A program made the position numbers and the translations under genes. From Comamonadaceae bacterium (GTDB taxonomy: Bacteria > Pseudomonadota > Gammaproteobacteria > Burkholderiales > Burkholderiaceae_C), in assembly GCA_013297875.1 (NCBI GenBank), contig JAAFIW010000027.1, positions 1 to 57,812 of the forward strand: a stretch of DNA of 57,812 nt, written 5' to 3'. Shown here one piece after another: positions 38,734 to 47,202 of the stretch (position 1 is the first letter of the stretch; the number at the start of each line of letters is the position of its first letter). Below the pieces are notes generated by a model. The model saw nothing but the letters and a program-made list of their open reading frames with translations, had not been told where the DNA came from and did not search any database.

Positions 38734-38780
38734 CTACTTGAGCAGTATTCACATGGGCTACCAGCCATATTGACTAAAAA
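38720..38780 (+). repeat. Short interspersed repeat, copy 12
   Basis: CTATCAAAAACATAGCTACT then TGAGCAGTATTCACATGGGC and TACCAGCCATATTGACT. It supplies the vapC stop codon and ends at the start codon of the Lrp gene. Confidence 0.8.
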
Positions 38781-39260
38781 ATGCCTATACCCACCCTCTC
38801 CGACCTCGACCGCATTGACCTGAAAATTCTGGACGCGTTGCAACGCGACGGCCGCATGTCCAACCTCAAGCTGGCCGAAACCGTGGCGCTGTCGCCCACC
38901 GCCGTGCTGGCGCGGGTGCAGCGGCTGAGCAAAGACGGCTTCATCACCGGCTACGAGGCCCGGCTGAACCCGCAGCAGCTGGGTGCGGGCATGCTGGTGT
39001 TTGTGGAAGTGCTGCTGGACCGCACCACGCCCAATGTTTTTGAGGCCTTCAAGGCGGCGGTGCAGGCGCATGGCAGCATTCTGGAATGCCACATGGTGGC
39101 CGGCGGCTTTGACTACCTGCTCAAAACCCGCATGGCCGATATGGCCGCCTACCGCCACTTTGCCGGCACCGTGCTGTGGCAATTGCCCGGCGTGCGCGAA
39201 ACCCGCACTTACCCGGTGATGGAAGAAGTGAAGAATTCCAGCCATTTGCCACTGATTTGA
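38781..39260 (+). CDS. Lrp/AsnC-family transcriptional regulator
   Basis: A 159-residue protein with an N-terminal helix-turn-helix ('IDLKILDALQRDGRMSNLKLAETVALS', 'VLARVQRLSKDGFI') and a C-terminal RAM domain ('YLLKTRMADMAAYRHF'). It senses amino acids in most cases. It is close to Bkd/Lrp-type activators, but no target gene is adjacent: the next gene encodes a DUF3617 protein on the same strand. Confidence 0.9.
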   Translation: MPIPTLSDLDRIDLKILDALQRDGRMSNLKLAETVALSPTAVLARVQRLSKDGFITGYEARLNPQQLGAGMLVFVEVLLDRTTPNVFEAFKAAVQAHGSILECHMVAGGFDYLLKTRMADMAAYRHFAGTVLWQLPGVRETRTYPVMEEVKNSSHLPLI

Positions 39261-39317
39261 CACACGGTTACGCGCTGTAGCCGACAAAATAGCCACTTTT
39301 AAAGAAGAGGGATCGCC

Positions 39318-39872
39318 ATGAACAATTCGCGTTACATCACCACCTTGACCCTGCTGGCCTGCGCCGCCAGCGCATCGGCCCAGAACATGAAGCCGGGCCT
39401 GTGGGAGGTCAGCAGCAAGATGGGTGGCAACCCGCAAATGGAACAAGCCATGGCCCAAATGGAAAAACAGATGGCCGCCATGCCGCCTGCCCAGCGCAAG
39501 CAGATGCAGGAAATGATGGACAAACAGGGCGTGAGCTTTGGCGCGGCGGCCGGTGGCGGCATGGTGAGCAAGGTTTGCATGAGCAAGGAAATGATTGACC
39601 GTGGTCAGATGGCCAACCCCCCGCAACAGCAGGGCAATTGCACCAGCACCAACGACAAAACCGCCACCGGCTACAAGATGAAATACACCTGTACCAATCC
39701 GGCATCCAGCGGCGAAGGCGTGTTCACCTACACCAGCGACACGGCCTACACCCTGAAAATGACCATGAACGGCACCCACCAAGGCAAACCGCAAACCACC
39801 ACCATGGACGCCACGGGCAAGTGGCTGGGCGGCGACTGCGGCACGCTGAAACCGATGGTCTTGCCCAAGTAA
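39318..39872 (+). CDS. DUF3617 family secreted protein
   Basis: A 184-residue protein with a signal peptide ('TTLTLLACAASASAQN'). The DUF3617 signature follows: 'MKPGLWEVSSKM', a Met/Gln-rich helical insert ('QAMAQMEKQMAAMPPAQRKQ'), conserved cysteines ('KVCMSKEM', 'GNCTSTN', 'YTCTN', 'GDCG'). The family is periplasmic with unknown function. AAGAAGAGGGA precedes ATG 39318. Confidence 0.87.
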   Translation: MNNSRYITTLTLLACAASASAQNMKPGLWEVSSKMGGNPQMEQAMAQMEKQMAAMPPAQRKQMQEMMDKQGVSFGAAAGGGMVSKVCMSKEMIDRGQMANPPQQQGNCTSTNDKTATGYKMKYTCTNPASSGEGVFTYTSDTAYTLKMTMNGTHQGKPQTTTMDATGKWLGGDCGTLKPMVLPK

Positions 39873-39976
39873 ATTTGGGGTGCCAGACACGCAGCTGTAA
39901 CTTGTGGGGTGGCGACGCCGAACTGAGGGGGTTAGTCAAAGCATTTTGCTGTTGACATCAACCCAGGACACTCGCC

Positions 39977-40357
39977 ATGACGCTTACAAAATTCATTGCC
40001 AGCACGCTGCTGCTGTGCGCCGCCGCAACCGCCCAAGCGCTGGACATCAAACCCTACTCTGCCGACGCGCTGGCATTGGCCCAAAAGTCTGATGCACCGG
40101 TTGCCCTGCACTTTCGGGCCAACTGGTGCCCCACCTGCCGTGCGCAAGACAAGGTGCTGGACGGCCTGAAAGCCGAGCCCGCACTCAAGCTCACCGTGCT
40201 TTCAGTGAACTTCGACACCGACAAAGACATTCAACGCCAGCTCGCAGTGAAATCCCAATCCACCCTGGTGGTGTTCAAGGGCAAAAAAGAAGTGGCCCGC
40301 TCGGCGGGTGACACCAGCGTTGACGGCATTCGTGCAGCCTTGAAGGTTGCTTTGTGA
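39977..40357 (+). CDS. Secreted thioredoxin-fold protein
   Basis: A 126-residue periplasmic protein: signal peptide ('FIASTLLLCAAATAQA'), then a thioredoxin fold with active site 'WCPTC' and 'DKDIQRQLAVKSQSTLVVFKG' containing the strand before the cis-Pro position. It is likely a periplasmic disulfide reductase or redox carrier. In related bacteria such proteins sit next to cytochrome-biogenesis (DsbD/CcdA-like) genes; none is here. The following gene starts 10 bases later. Confidence 0.85.
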   Translation: MTLTKFIASTLLLCAAATAQALDIKPYSADALALAQKSDAPVALHFRANWCPTCRAQDKVLDGLKAEPALKLTVLSVNFDTDKDIQRQLAVKSQSTLVVFKGKKEVARSAGDTSVDGIRAALKVAL

Positions 40358-40367
40358 AACTGGTTTC

Positions 40368-41579
40368 GTGATTTCCCGTCGCTCTGCCCTGGCGGCAGTG
40401 GGTAGTGGTTTACTGACTGCGCGGAGCGCGCGTGCGCAAACCCTCTCGACGCGGGGCGTGCCCAGTCCTGAAGCCATGGTGCAACTGGCGTCTGGCGGCC
40501 CAAGCGGCCTGTTGGGAATAGGTGTCAGCGGCACGCTGTGGGCCTTACCCTCCGCTTCAGCATCTGCAAACGCCGCACCCCAGCGTCTGGGCGAGGGGCT
40601 TGATGGCCAAACGCCTTTGGGCGTGGGCCACGGACGCATCGCCGCCCGCCAGCGCGACGGTGCGTTGTGGGTGCTGGAAGCTGGGCGGGTGGGCCAATCG
40701 AGCGAGCGCATCGCCCCCTTCGCCGGGCTGTTGGTTTTGCCGCTGGCCGTCATTGCCGTTCAAGCGTCTGCCGCGCAGCACCGTGTGGTGCGTCTGGAGC
40801 CCGACAGCAGCCAAACCTGGCAACGCGTGGCCCGCTCGGAGGTGGCTGTGCTACCCGATGCGGGCTTGCTACAGGCTGATCTGGATGGCTCGGGCGATGG
40901 CGGCCACGTGGTGGTGCTGGGCGGCCCCAACGACCAGCGCTACCCACATGGCGTGCTGGGCGACCGCATCGAGGCCACGCGCGCTTACCTGCTCGAGCGC
41001 CACAGCCTGCGCGTGATGCGCGAGCTGACCGTGGGTGAACCCCACGTGCTGGAAGACATTGCGCCACGCAAAGTCTCGCTGGGCCAGCGCGACGGTTTGC
41101 TCACGGTGCGCTCAGGCCCGCAAGGTGGCCAACTGCTTTTGCTCGATGCCGACCCCGCCGCGCCCAACGCCCTGCGCATCGCTGCACTGGGCGCGCCACT
41201 GGGCACAGCCAATCGCTGGCTGTCACCCACCGCGCACGGCAAGCACTGGCTGGCCGTTCACACGCCGCACATTGGCGGCGTGCTGCACACCTACCAGCAG
41301 GAAGGCGCGCAGTTGCTGGCGCGCACCGTGCGCTCAGGTGTGAGCAACCACCGCATCGGCTCACGGCAGCTCAACCTGTCAGCCTGGCACGGCCAGCGCT
41401 TGCTGATCCCCGATCAAAGCGGGCTGCGCCTGCTGCTGCTGGACGCAGCCGCCCAGTGGCGCGTGGTGGGCGAACACACCCTGCCCTCACGTGTGGCTGC
41501 CATGGTGAGCCTGGGTGACTCGGGCTGGGTGGCGGTGTTGATGGACGATGGCGGGGTGACGGCGCTGGCGGTGGGGTAG
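40368..41579 (+). CDS. Secreted beta-propeller-like hypothetical protein
   Basis: A 403-residue protein with a Tat-like leader ('SRRSALAAVGSGLLTARSARA'; twin Arg at residues 4-5, but the motif is incomplete). The mature part is a series of ~45-residue beta-rich segments ('LWALPSASAS', 'ARQRDGALWVLEAGR', 'LLQADLDGSGDGGHVVVLGG', 'LLIPDQSGLRLLLLDAAAQW'), suggesting a beta-propeller. GTG 40368 gives a proper leader. No enzyme motif is visible. Confidence 0.65.
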   Translation: MISRRSALAAVGSGLLTARSARAQTLSTRGVPSPEAMVQLASGGPSGLLGIGVSGTLWALPSASASANAAPQRLGEGLDGQTPLGVGHGRIAARQRDGALWVLEAGRVGQSSERIAPFAGLLVLPLAVIAVQASAAQHRVVRLEPDSSQTWQRVARSEVAVLPDAGLLQADLDGSGDGGHVVVLGGPNDQRYPHGVLGDRIEATRAYLLERHSLRVMRELTVGEPHVLEDIAPRKVSLGQRDGLLTVRSGPQGGQLLLLDADPAAPNALRIAALGAPLGTANRWLSPTAHGKHWLAVHTPHIGGVLHTYQQEGAQLLARTVRSGVSNHRIGSRQLNLSAWHGQRLLIPDQSGLRLLLLDAAAQWRVVGEHTLPSRVAAMVSLGDSGWVAVLMDDGGVTALAVG

Positions 41580-41586
41580 TTCCGGC

Positions 41587-42075
41587 CTACCGATCGTCGC
41601 GCGCCGGGTGCGCCACCACCCGCGCCAGCCACACCCGAAAACGAAGTGACGCCGGGTCGCTTGACTTTTCCAGCAGCGCCGTCAGCGCGGTGACCGAAAT
41701 GCAGGGCCGGGGCGGCTGGCCCATCAGCTGCACACCGCCTGGGTACATACGCGCCAGCACCTCGTGCCCAGGCAAACCAGCCATCACTTTTTTCACCTCG
41801 GCCAGCCGCAACCACCGCAGTTGCTGCTCGTCCTCCACAATTTCAAACCCGTGCCCCTTGTGCACAAAGTAATGCCCACTCAGCCGGCTCAGCGCCTGGC
41901 TTTTCACAGCGTGGTGCGACAGCGAAGCCATGTCGATCAAGGGCCGGGCCAGCAGCACACCCACCAAAGGCGCGCAAGTGGCAAACGCCACCGTGCCCAG
42001 CCACAGCCAGGCCACGTAGGTCACGGCGGCGCAGACCAGTAGGCGAAGTGCAATGGAGAGCAGCAGCGCGGGCAT
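41587..42075 (-). CDS. Hypothetical membrane protein
   Basis: A 162-residue protein with two N-terminal membrane helices ('ALLLSIALRLLVCAAVTYVAW' and 'VAFATCAPLVGVLLARPLI') and a cytoplasmic domain ('GHYFVHKGHGFEIVEDEQQLRW', 'VLARMYPGGVQLM'). I do not recognise a named family. It is convergent with the propeller gene. The 194 bases upstream contain only a repeat copy. Confidence 0.65.
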   Translation of the reverse strand: MPALLLSIALRLLVCAAVTYVAWLWLGTVAFATCAPLVGVLLARPLIDMASLSHHAVKSQALSRLSGHYFVHKGHGFEIVEDEQQLRWLRLAEVKKVMAGLPGHEVLARMYPGGVQLMGQPPRPCISVTALTALLEKSSDPASLRFRVWLARVVAHPARDDR

Positions 42076-42189
42076 CAGCAGATTGTGTCGGTGAACTGTG
42101 AAACGTGACCTGCTCGCCGCATATCAGCCGAACGCATTGAAAGGCTTCGTGTCTACGCGAGTTCACGCTTCATTGTGCTGGCGCAGTTT

Positions 42190-42255
42190 TTTAGAGCCAA
42201 ATCGGCATCCAGCCCTTATGAATACTGCTCAAGCAGCTATATTTTTCGTAGTGAA
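42190..42255 (-). repeat. Short interspersed repeat, copy 13
   Basis: On the minus strand it reads AAATATAGCTGCTTGAGCAG, TATTCATAAGGGCTGGATGC and CGATTTGGC. It lies in the gap between the membrane-protein gene and the dipeptidase gene. Confidence 0.8.
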
Positions 42256-42269
42256 TTTTGGGAAATCTT

Positions 42270-43403
42270 CTAAGTTGCCCGGTTGATCGCTGCCTTGAGA
42301 ACCCGCGCGTAATTCTTGTAGGCAATCCTTTCCACAACGTCGTTCGGCAGCTTCATGTCCTGCAGATGGTCGATCACTTTGCGCACGTGCCCGTAATGGT
42401 TGACCGACCAGTTAGGGCCCACCCCTTCAATGTCTGTCCCGATAGCCACATGGTCTGGCCCCAGCATGTTCACCAGGCTTGCCAGTTCCCTGGCATAGCC
42501 GCGTGTGTCTTGCCGCCCCACCGTCCAGGCACCCCGGCCTACCAGAGCCGCTGGTCCCGGGGTGGAAAGACCCAGACCCCACAGGCCGATCACGCCGCCT
42601 TGCGCCGCAATCTTCTTGGCGTGCGCTAAGGAAAGCCGGCGCTGCAAGTAACCAAACGGGTCTTGCGCCTGCCCCTCGTTCGCATCGACCCATCCATGCG
42701 ACCAGATCATTGGCACTTTGGAGATTTCCAAAGCCTGATCCACGGAGGGCCCGGTCGAATGCGCCAAGTCGATGAGTACGCCGTGAACATTGCACGCCTG
42801 CACCACGCTCTTGCCAAACTGGCTCAGGCCGTTATGAGTCGGTAGCGTGGTTTGAAAGTCACCGATTGGGTTGCGGATGTAGTGCACCAATTGCAGGTGA
42901 CGAAGGCCCTTGTCGAAGGCCACCTTTAACAAATCGATATTTCCTTCCAGAAAGTCGCCGCCTTCAGCAGCCAGCACAACGCCAGGTTCCCCCGCAAGGC
43001 TGTCATCCACGTCGGACGCGGACAGAACGACTCGCAGGCCACTTTTGACCACAGAAGCCCGCATTCGATCAAAACGGGTCTGAAAAAACTCTGTCAGAGC
43101 GCCTGGCACAGGCTCGCCAGATTGCACGATGCCGGTATCGGTTTGGCGTATCCAGCGAATATCGCCTGCCAAGGTCCATGCGACTAGCGCGACCCGATGG
43201 TTGCGCAGTTCCTCGGCCAAGCCGGGGTTGTCCATTGTTTTCGAGAAAAAGCCAAAGTGGCTGTGCATGTCCGCAACCGGAATCGGTTGCTGCGCTTGGG
43301 TACCCCGGCTCGAAAGCAGCAGCATCGGAACAGCAGCCTTCAGTAAGCGCCTGCGGCGAATGCCGGAATGTTTGTCTTCGACGATCGTCTGGATGAACAT
43401 CAT
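42270..43403 (-). CDS. Membrane dipeptidase-like (M19) hydrolase
   Basis: A 377-residue protein with a Tat-type leader ('RRRRLLKAAVPMLLLSSRGTQA') and an M19/renal-dipeptidase amidohydrolase barrel: 'VADMHSHFG' (metal His-x-His), 'VVLAAEGGDFLEG' (bridging Glu), 'IDLAHS', 'WSHGW' and 'IGTDIEGVGPN' (Asp). It should be an exported zinc hydrolase of dipeptides or related amides. Two ATG codons are adjacent at the start. Confidence 0.85.
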   Translation of the reverse strand: MMFIQTIVEDKHSGIRRRRLLKAAVPMLLLSSRGTQAQQPIPVADMHSHFGFFSKTMDNPGLAEELRNHRVALVAWTLAGDIRWIRQTDTGIVQSGEPVPGALTEFFQTRFDRMRASVVKSGLRVVLSASDVDDSLAGEPGVVLAAEGGDFLEGNIDLLKVAFDKGLRHLQLVHYIRNPIGDFQTTLPTHNGLSQFGKSVVQACNVHGVLIDLAHSTGPSVDQALEISKVPMIWSHGWVDANEGQAQDPFGYLQRRLSLAHAKKIAAQGGVIGLWGLGLSTPGPAALVGRGAWTVGRQDTRGYARELASLVNMLGPDHVAIGTDIEGVGPNWSVNHYGHVRKVIDHLQDMKLPNDVVERIAYKNYARVLKAAINRAT

Positions 43404-43477
43404 GGAGCCCTCGTATTGATCAACAAAAGGAGATTTTGATGGCGTTTCGAGGCGAGTTTATGTCACGCGACGTTGAC

Positions 43478-43540
43478 AACGTAAAAGTGGCTCTCGCCCA
43501 GGTGAAGCCTGCTCAGGCAGCTACTATTTTTATAGTGATG
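43478..43540 (-). repeat. Short interspersed repeat, copy 14
   Basis: On the minus strand it reads CTATAAAAATAGTAGCTGCC, TGAGCAGGCTTCACCTGGGC and GAGAGCCAC. It lies between the dipeptidase start and the end of the WYL regulator gene. Confidence 0.8.
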
Positions 43541-43576
43541 TGCCTTTATCCGCATGCCTTTGCCAACCAACCGAAG

Positions 43577-44269
43577 TCAGCTCGAACCCGCCGCACACGC
43601 CTCCATGGCCATGAAGTCGTCCAAAGACTTGCCGTCTTCGTCTTCGAAGCGCTCGTCAAGACAGGTCAAGCGCTCCATGCGGTCCAGGCGAAAGTTGCGA
43701 AAGGTCTGCCGCGTTTCACACCACGCGGCCAGTGTCCACACCTTGCCCCAATAAAACAAGGCAAGCGGGCGAACAATCCGCTCGCTTCGGGTCTCTGTCG
43801 CGTCTTGGTACGCGATGTGAACCTTGTGCTTTGTTTGTGCTGCTTGGCGCAGCAACTGCATGTTGTGGCGAGACGAATCGCTCAGCCCTGATGACGCAAC
43901 CACCATGTGCCGACTGCGCGTTCGCTCGCGCACATCAGCTGGTAACACGCTGAGCACACGCGAGAGCGCCGCCTCGCTTGCGGCAGCCAGCGCGGGGTCC
44001 AGCCATTGCTGCGCCAGCTGCACCGCAGATGCCAAGGCACGCGCTTCTTCGAGCGTGAACATCAGCGGCGGCAAGTCAAACCCGCGGCCGAGGCGATACC
44101 CCACGCCCGCCTCGCCCTCAATCGGCACACCCTGCGCTTGAAGCTGGGCAATGTCGCGGTAAATCGTGCGCTCGCTCAAGGCCAATCGCTCAGCCAACCA
44201 CCGCGCCGTCGTCAGGCGGCGGCCGCGAATGAGTTGGACGATTTGAAAGAGGCGATCTGCGGGGCGCAT
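43577..44269 (-). CDS. WYL-domain transcriptional regulator (YafY/DeoR type)
   Basis: A 230-residue regulator. The N-terminal HTH_11 domain is clear ('RLFQIVQLIRGRRLTTARWL', 'SERTIYRDIAQLQAQGVPIEG'). The WYL domain follows ('KVHIAYQDATETRSERIVRPLALFYWGKVWTLAAWC'). ATG 44269 matches the family start 'MRPADRL'. It lies 20 bases after the RidA-like gene on the same strand, so the two are probably one operon. WYL domains are ligand sensors, often of nucleic-acid-related molecules. Confidence 0.9.
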   Translation of the reverse strand: MRPADRLFQIVQLIRGRRLTTARWLAERLALSERTIYRDIAQLQAQGVPIEGEAGVGYRLGRGFDLPPLMFTLEEARALASAVQLAQQWLDPALAAASEAALSRVLSVLPADVRERTRSRHMVVASSGLSDSSRHNMQLLRQAAQTKHKVHIAYQDATETRSERIVRPLALFYWGKVWTLAAWCETRQTFRNFRLDRMERLTCLDERFEDEDGKSLDDFMAMEACAAGSS

Positions 44270-44288
44270 GGGTGACGAGTTTCTACGT

Positions 44289-44699
44289 TCAAGGCCGCAC
44301 GGCGACCGCTTCAACCTCAAACTGGATATCGGGCATGGCCAGGCTTGACACCCCGATCAGGGTTTGCGTCGGAGGCGTGTCGCCGCACCCGGCCTGCACG
44401 GCCTGGCCGATGATTCCGAGCTTTTCAAAATCGGGGTTCACCACATAGGTTCTGAGCTGCGCCACATGGCGCAGCGTGAGCCCATGCGCGGCCAGTGCAA
44501 CGCCTACGTTGTGCAAGGCTTGCTGCACCTGCTCGGCGAAGTGGGGCGAGACCAGCGCGCCATCCGGTGTCGATCCGTATTGCCCGGCCACGAGCACCAG
44601 CGCCGCGCCAGCCGGAATGCCGGCGGTGTGGCTGTAGCCAAAGGGAATAGGGTTGTGCAGTTTTTCGGGGTTCACGAGGGTGTGCGTCATGTGGTTCAT
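44289..44699 (-). CDS. RidA family (YjgF/YER057c/UK114) protein
   Basis: A 136-residue protein of the RidA superfamily ('FGYSHTAGIPAGAALVLVAGQYG', 'FAEQVQQALHNVGVALAAHG', 'LRTYVVNPDF', 'PTQTLIGVSSLAMPDIQFEVEAVAV'). The Arg of the imine-deaminase site ('QLRTYV') is in place; the C-terminal strand has the usual Glu. It forms trimers and hydrolyses reactive enamines/imines in related proteins. A start at ATG 44690 is also possible. Confidence 0.87.
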   Translation of the reverse strand: MNHMTHTLVNPEKLHNPIPFGYSHTAGIPAGAALVLVAGQYGSTPDGALVSPHFAEQVQQALHNVGVALAAHGLTLRHVAQLRTYVVNPDFEKLGIIGQAVQAGCGDTPPTQTLIGVSSLAMPDIQFEVEAVAVRP

Positions 44700-44754
44700 C
44701 TTTCAAAAAGTATGGAGCCACTGAGTTTGCGTGGGCACTCCTGACACCGTGTTG

Positions 44755-45216
44755 TCAGGAGTCTTGCGTTGATTTTTTGACACTCGATTTGCGCGGCTTC
44801 ACCGCCTTTGCCGGCTTGAGCGCAGCCACTGCTGCCTGCAAGGCCAAAGCGGCCCAAGGCTGCATGGCGGCGCGGGATTCAAGCGCAGTTTCAGGCGCGG
44901 TGTAGTACTGCATGCGCCGCGTGATGCCCTTGGCCTCATGCTCAAACACCTGGCAGCCTGCCGCTGCAAATTGCGGCTGCGTCTGGGCGTTAGTCTTCAG
45001 GTACAGCGTGTTCCAGGCGATCACGGCAACGGTGAGGCCATCCACGCTCAAACCCCAGCCAAGAAACATGCGCTTGGCCTGAACCTCGCCCAAGCTGCCC
45101 AGCAGCTCGCAGCAGTAGTCGGCGAAGTCTGCGCCTGGGGGGCGAGGTTTGGTTTGGGTGTACTCGGGGGTGCGGCGTGGCATGGCGGTTCCAACGGGTT
45201 CAGATGACATTGCCAA
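44755..45216 (-). CDS. TfoX/Sxy N-terminal-domain family protein
   Basis: A 153-residue protein with a TfoX_N domain: 'CELLGSLGEVQAKRMFLGWGLSVDGL', 'AVIAWNTLYLKTN', 'GITRRMQYYTAPETALES'. A basic Lys/Ala tail follows ('PAKAVKPRKSSVKKS'). The start may be ATG 45183 ('MPRRTPEY'), common in the family. Stand-alone TfoX_N proteins are of unknown function, whereas full TfoX/Sxy regulates competence. Confidence 0.8.
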   Translation of the reverse strand: MAMSSEPVGTAMPRRTPEYTQTKPRPPGADFADYCCELLGSLGEVQAKRMFLGWGLSVDGLTVAVIAWNTLYLKTNAQTQPQFAAAGCQVFEHEAKGITRRMQYYTAPETALESRAAMQPWAALALQAAVAALKPAKAVKPRKSSVKKSTQDS

Positions 45217-45280
45217 TCATGCGCTGGCTCAGAACTTAGCCAGATAGCGGGCTGTTTCTGCCCGCACCCCGTCAAAGCGG

Positions 45281-45901
45281 CTAGCCCTTAACTTGGTGGT
45301 AAATAAACGCCGAGTTGGTTCCACCGCCCTGACGCACCGCAATCTGGATGTTTAGATGTGCCAGGGCCTCAAGTTGACGTGCGATGCGAAGCGGGCCAAC
45401 GTCGATGGAAGCAAAGCCGATGCTCTCTGCAAGGCTGCATACCACGGAGGTTGACTCTGAATGATCACCAGCCACGAATGCCGTGATCTTCTGTCCTCCA
45501 CGGTCATGCCGATCAGCGGGCATGACATCGGCAAAAATCGTGTTGAATGCTTTCACAACGTGCACGCCTGGCAGCGAATTGGCGATAGCCTCACCCGCTG
45601 AATACTCCTGACCCAATAGCAAAGGCGACCAGTCGTCGTTGAGCGGGTTGGTGCAATCAATAACGATTTTTCCCTTCAGAAGTTCTGTCAGTGGACTCAA
45701 TAGGCCAATAGCGGCTGTGAACGGAACTGCGACAACTACAACGCTCGCCTTGGCCGCACCTTCTGCAAACGTGGCTGTCTGCAAGCTGGTGTTTCTTGTA
45801 GAGCCGGGGCGAAGGCAAACCACAACTTCATCTTGCGCATCGGCAAGCAGCCTGCTTAGATGACTGCCAACACTACCCGCTCCAAACAATGCAATTTTCA
45901 T
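45281..45901 (-). CDS. NADPH-dependent F420-reductase-like oxidoreductase
   Basis: A 206-residue Rossmann protein with 'IALFGAGSVGSHLSRLLADA' (NADP motif), 'VVVVAVPF', 'IVIDCTNPLNDD' and 'VHVVKAFNTIFADVM', typical of the NPR/F420_oxidored family. Its substrate is unknown in bacteria lacking F420. It is divergent from an HxlR regulator with 129 bases between the starts, an arrangement suggesting that HxlR controls it. Confidence 0.85.
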   Translation of the reverse strand: MKIALFGAGSVGSHLSRLLADAQDEVVVCLRPGSTRNTSLQTATFAEGAAKASVVVVAVPFTAAIGLLSPLTELLKGKIVIDCTNPLNDDWSPLLLGQEYSAGEAIANSLPGVHVVKAFNTIFADVMPADRHDRGGQKITAFVAGDHSESTSVVCSLAESIGFASIDVGPLRIARQLEALAHLNIQIAVRQGGGTNSAFIYHQVKG

Positions 45902-46030
45902 CTGTTTACTCCTGGTTCTGGTGGTTGATTGCTTCGCATCGCGCCATAACGGCACTTGTGATGCGAAGAATTGGAATGGTATTTAATATAGTTTCTAATG
46001 ACAATCAGGTACCTGCTGGTAACTACCAAA

Positions 46031-46441
46031 ATGAAAATTCAACCTGACGCGTTTCTGAGCGAATGCCCCTCCCGCGGTGTACTGTCGCGTGTCGGAGAAA
46101 AGTGGGCATTGCTGGTGCTGGTGAAGCTCTCCGAAGGCCCTATGCACTTTGGACAGATGCGGCGCAGCGTCCAAGGGGTATCTCAAAAAATGCTCACGCA
46201 AACTCTGCGTAGTCTTGAGCGCGATGGCCTTCTAACGCGTCACGTTCTAGATGAAAGGCCGATACGGGTGGAGTACACGTTGACGAATCTCGGCTGCGGG
46301 CTGTTGCCCTTGCTTCAGCCAGTCAAAACCTGGGCCGAGCAGAATCTCGTAAAGATTGGGCAACAGAATAAAGCGTATGACAAATCCCGGGCGAGTGAGT
46401 CGTCCAGCAAAACCCGAACTGGACATCGTCAACCTTTGTAG
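46031..46441 (+). CDS. HxlR-family transcriptional regulator
   Basis: A 136-residue winged-helix regulator: 'CPSRGVLSRVGEKWALLVLVKL', 'GPMHFGQMRRSVQGVSQKMLTQTLRSLERDGL', 'VEYTLTNLGCGLLPLL'. The N-terminal Cys ('SECPSR') is the conserved redox- or aldehyde-sensing position of the family. ATG 46031 is chosen. It is divergent from the oxidoreductase gene, its probable target. The intergenic region is AT-rich (GGTATTTAATATAG) with GGTA/TACC halves near the start. Confidence 0.88.
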   Translation: MKIQPDAFLSECPSRGVLSRVGEKWALLVLVKLSEGPMHFGQMRRSVQGVSQKMLTQTLRSLERDGLLTRHVLDERPIRVEYTLTNLGCGLLPLLQPVKTWAEQNLVKIGQQNKAYDKSRASESSSKTRTGHRQPL

Positions 46442-46471
46442 CCCCAGTTTCCAGGATTGGAAAAGAACCAG

Positions 46472-46532
46472 CAATCTGCTTATTGCCCAGGTAAAACCTG
46501 CTCAAGCAGCTACTATTTTTATAGTCACTTAC
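46472..46532 (-). repeat. Short interspersed repeat, copy 15
   Basis: On the minus strand it reads CTATAAAAATAGTAGCTGCT, TGAGCAGGTTTTACCTGGGC and AATAAGC, nearly identical to the copy at 43478. It supplies the stop codon of the sigma-factor-like gene. Confidence 0.8.
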
Positions 46533-47202
46533 CGCTATCTACAAGGTCACCCGCCCGCCCCAACAACAGCGCCCGCTCCCTTGCATTCCCCGCCAACCCC
46601 GCCGCCCTCTCAAACTCCACCTTCGCCTCGCTATTGCGCCCCAGCTTGGCCAGCAAGTCCCCGCGCACGCTGGGTAGCCACTGGTAGTGTTGCAGGGACT
46701 TGTCTGCCAGCAGCGTGTCGATGATTTCCAGCCCCGCTGCCGGGCCGAAGGCCATGCTGACGGCCACGGCGCGGTTCAGTTCCACTACCGGCGACGGTGC
46801 GAGCTGTGCCAGCGCGTCGTAGAGACCGGCGATGCGGGGCCAGTCGGTTTGCTCGGGCTGTGTGGCGCGGGCGTGGCAGGCGGCTATGGCCGCTTGCAAG
46901 GCGTAGCTGCCTAGCGCCCGGCCTGACGCGGCACACAATGCTTGCGCACGCTCCAGGCCCACCAGCCCGCGGCGAATCAGCAGGCGGTCCAAGGCGCGGA
47001 GCTTGGCCTTGGTCATGAGGCAGGCCGCACCGTTGTGGGGCACGCCATCCCGCGGCCAATGCTCCAGCGCCGCCACCAGTGCGTCTTGCGCCAGGTCTTC
47101 GGCCAGGCCCACATCGCGCACCATCTGGGCCACCTTGGCCACGATCTTGGCGCGCTCCAGGCGCCAGATGGTGGCGATGGTTTGGTGGGTGGCGCTGTGC
47201 AT
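46525..47202 (-). pseudogene. ECF sigma factor with an in-frame deletion of its middle
   Basis: A 225-residue frame. Residues 1-70 match the sigma-2 region of DUF6596-type ECF sigma factors ('IATIWRLERAKIVAKVAQMV', 'AEDLAQDALVAALEHWP'), up to 'TKAKLRALD'. The frame then jumps directly to 'RLLIRRGLVGLERAQAL', which in intact ~410-residue relatives lies some 180 residues later, and continues through the TPR-like tail ('ACHARATQPEQTDWPRIAGLY', 'SPVVELNRAVAVSMAFGPAAG'). The -35-binding sigma-4 domain is lost, so it cannot act as a normal sigma factor. Neighbouring YCII/VOC genes are the usual company of this sigma group. Confidence 0.75.
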
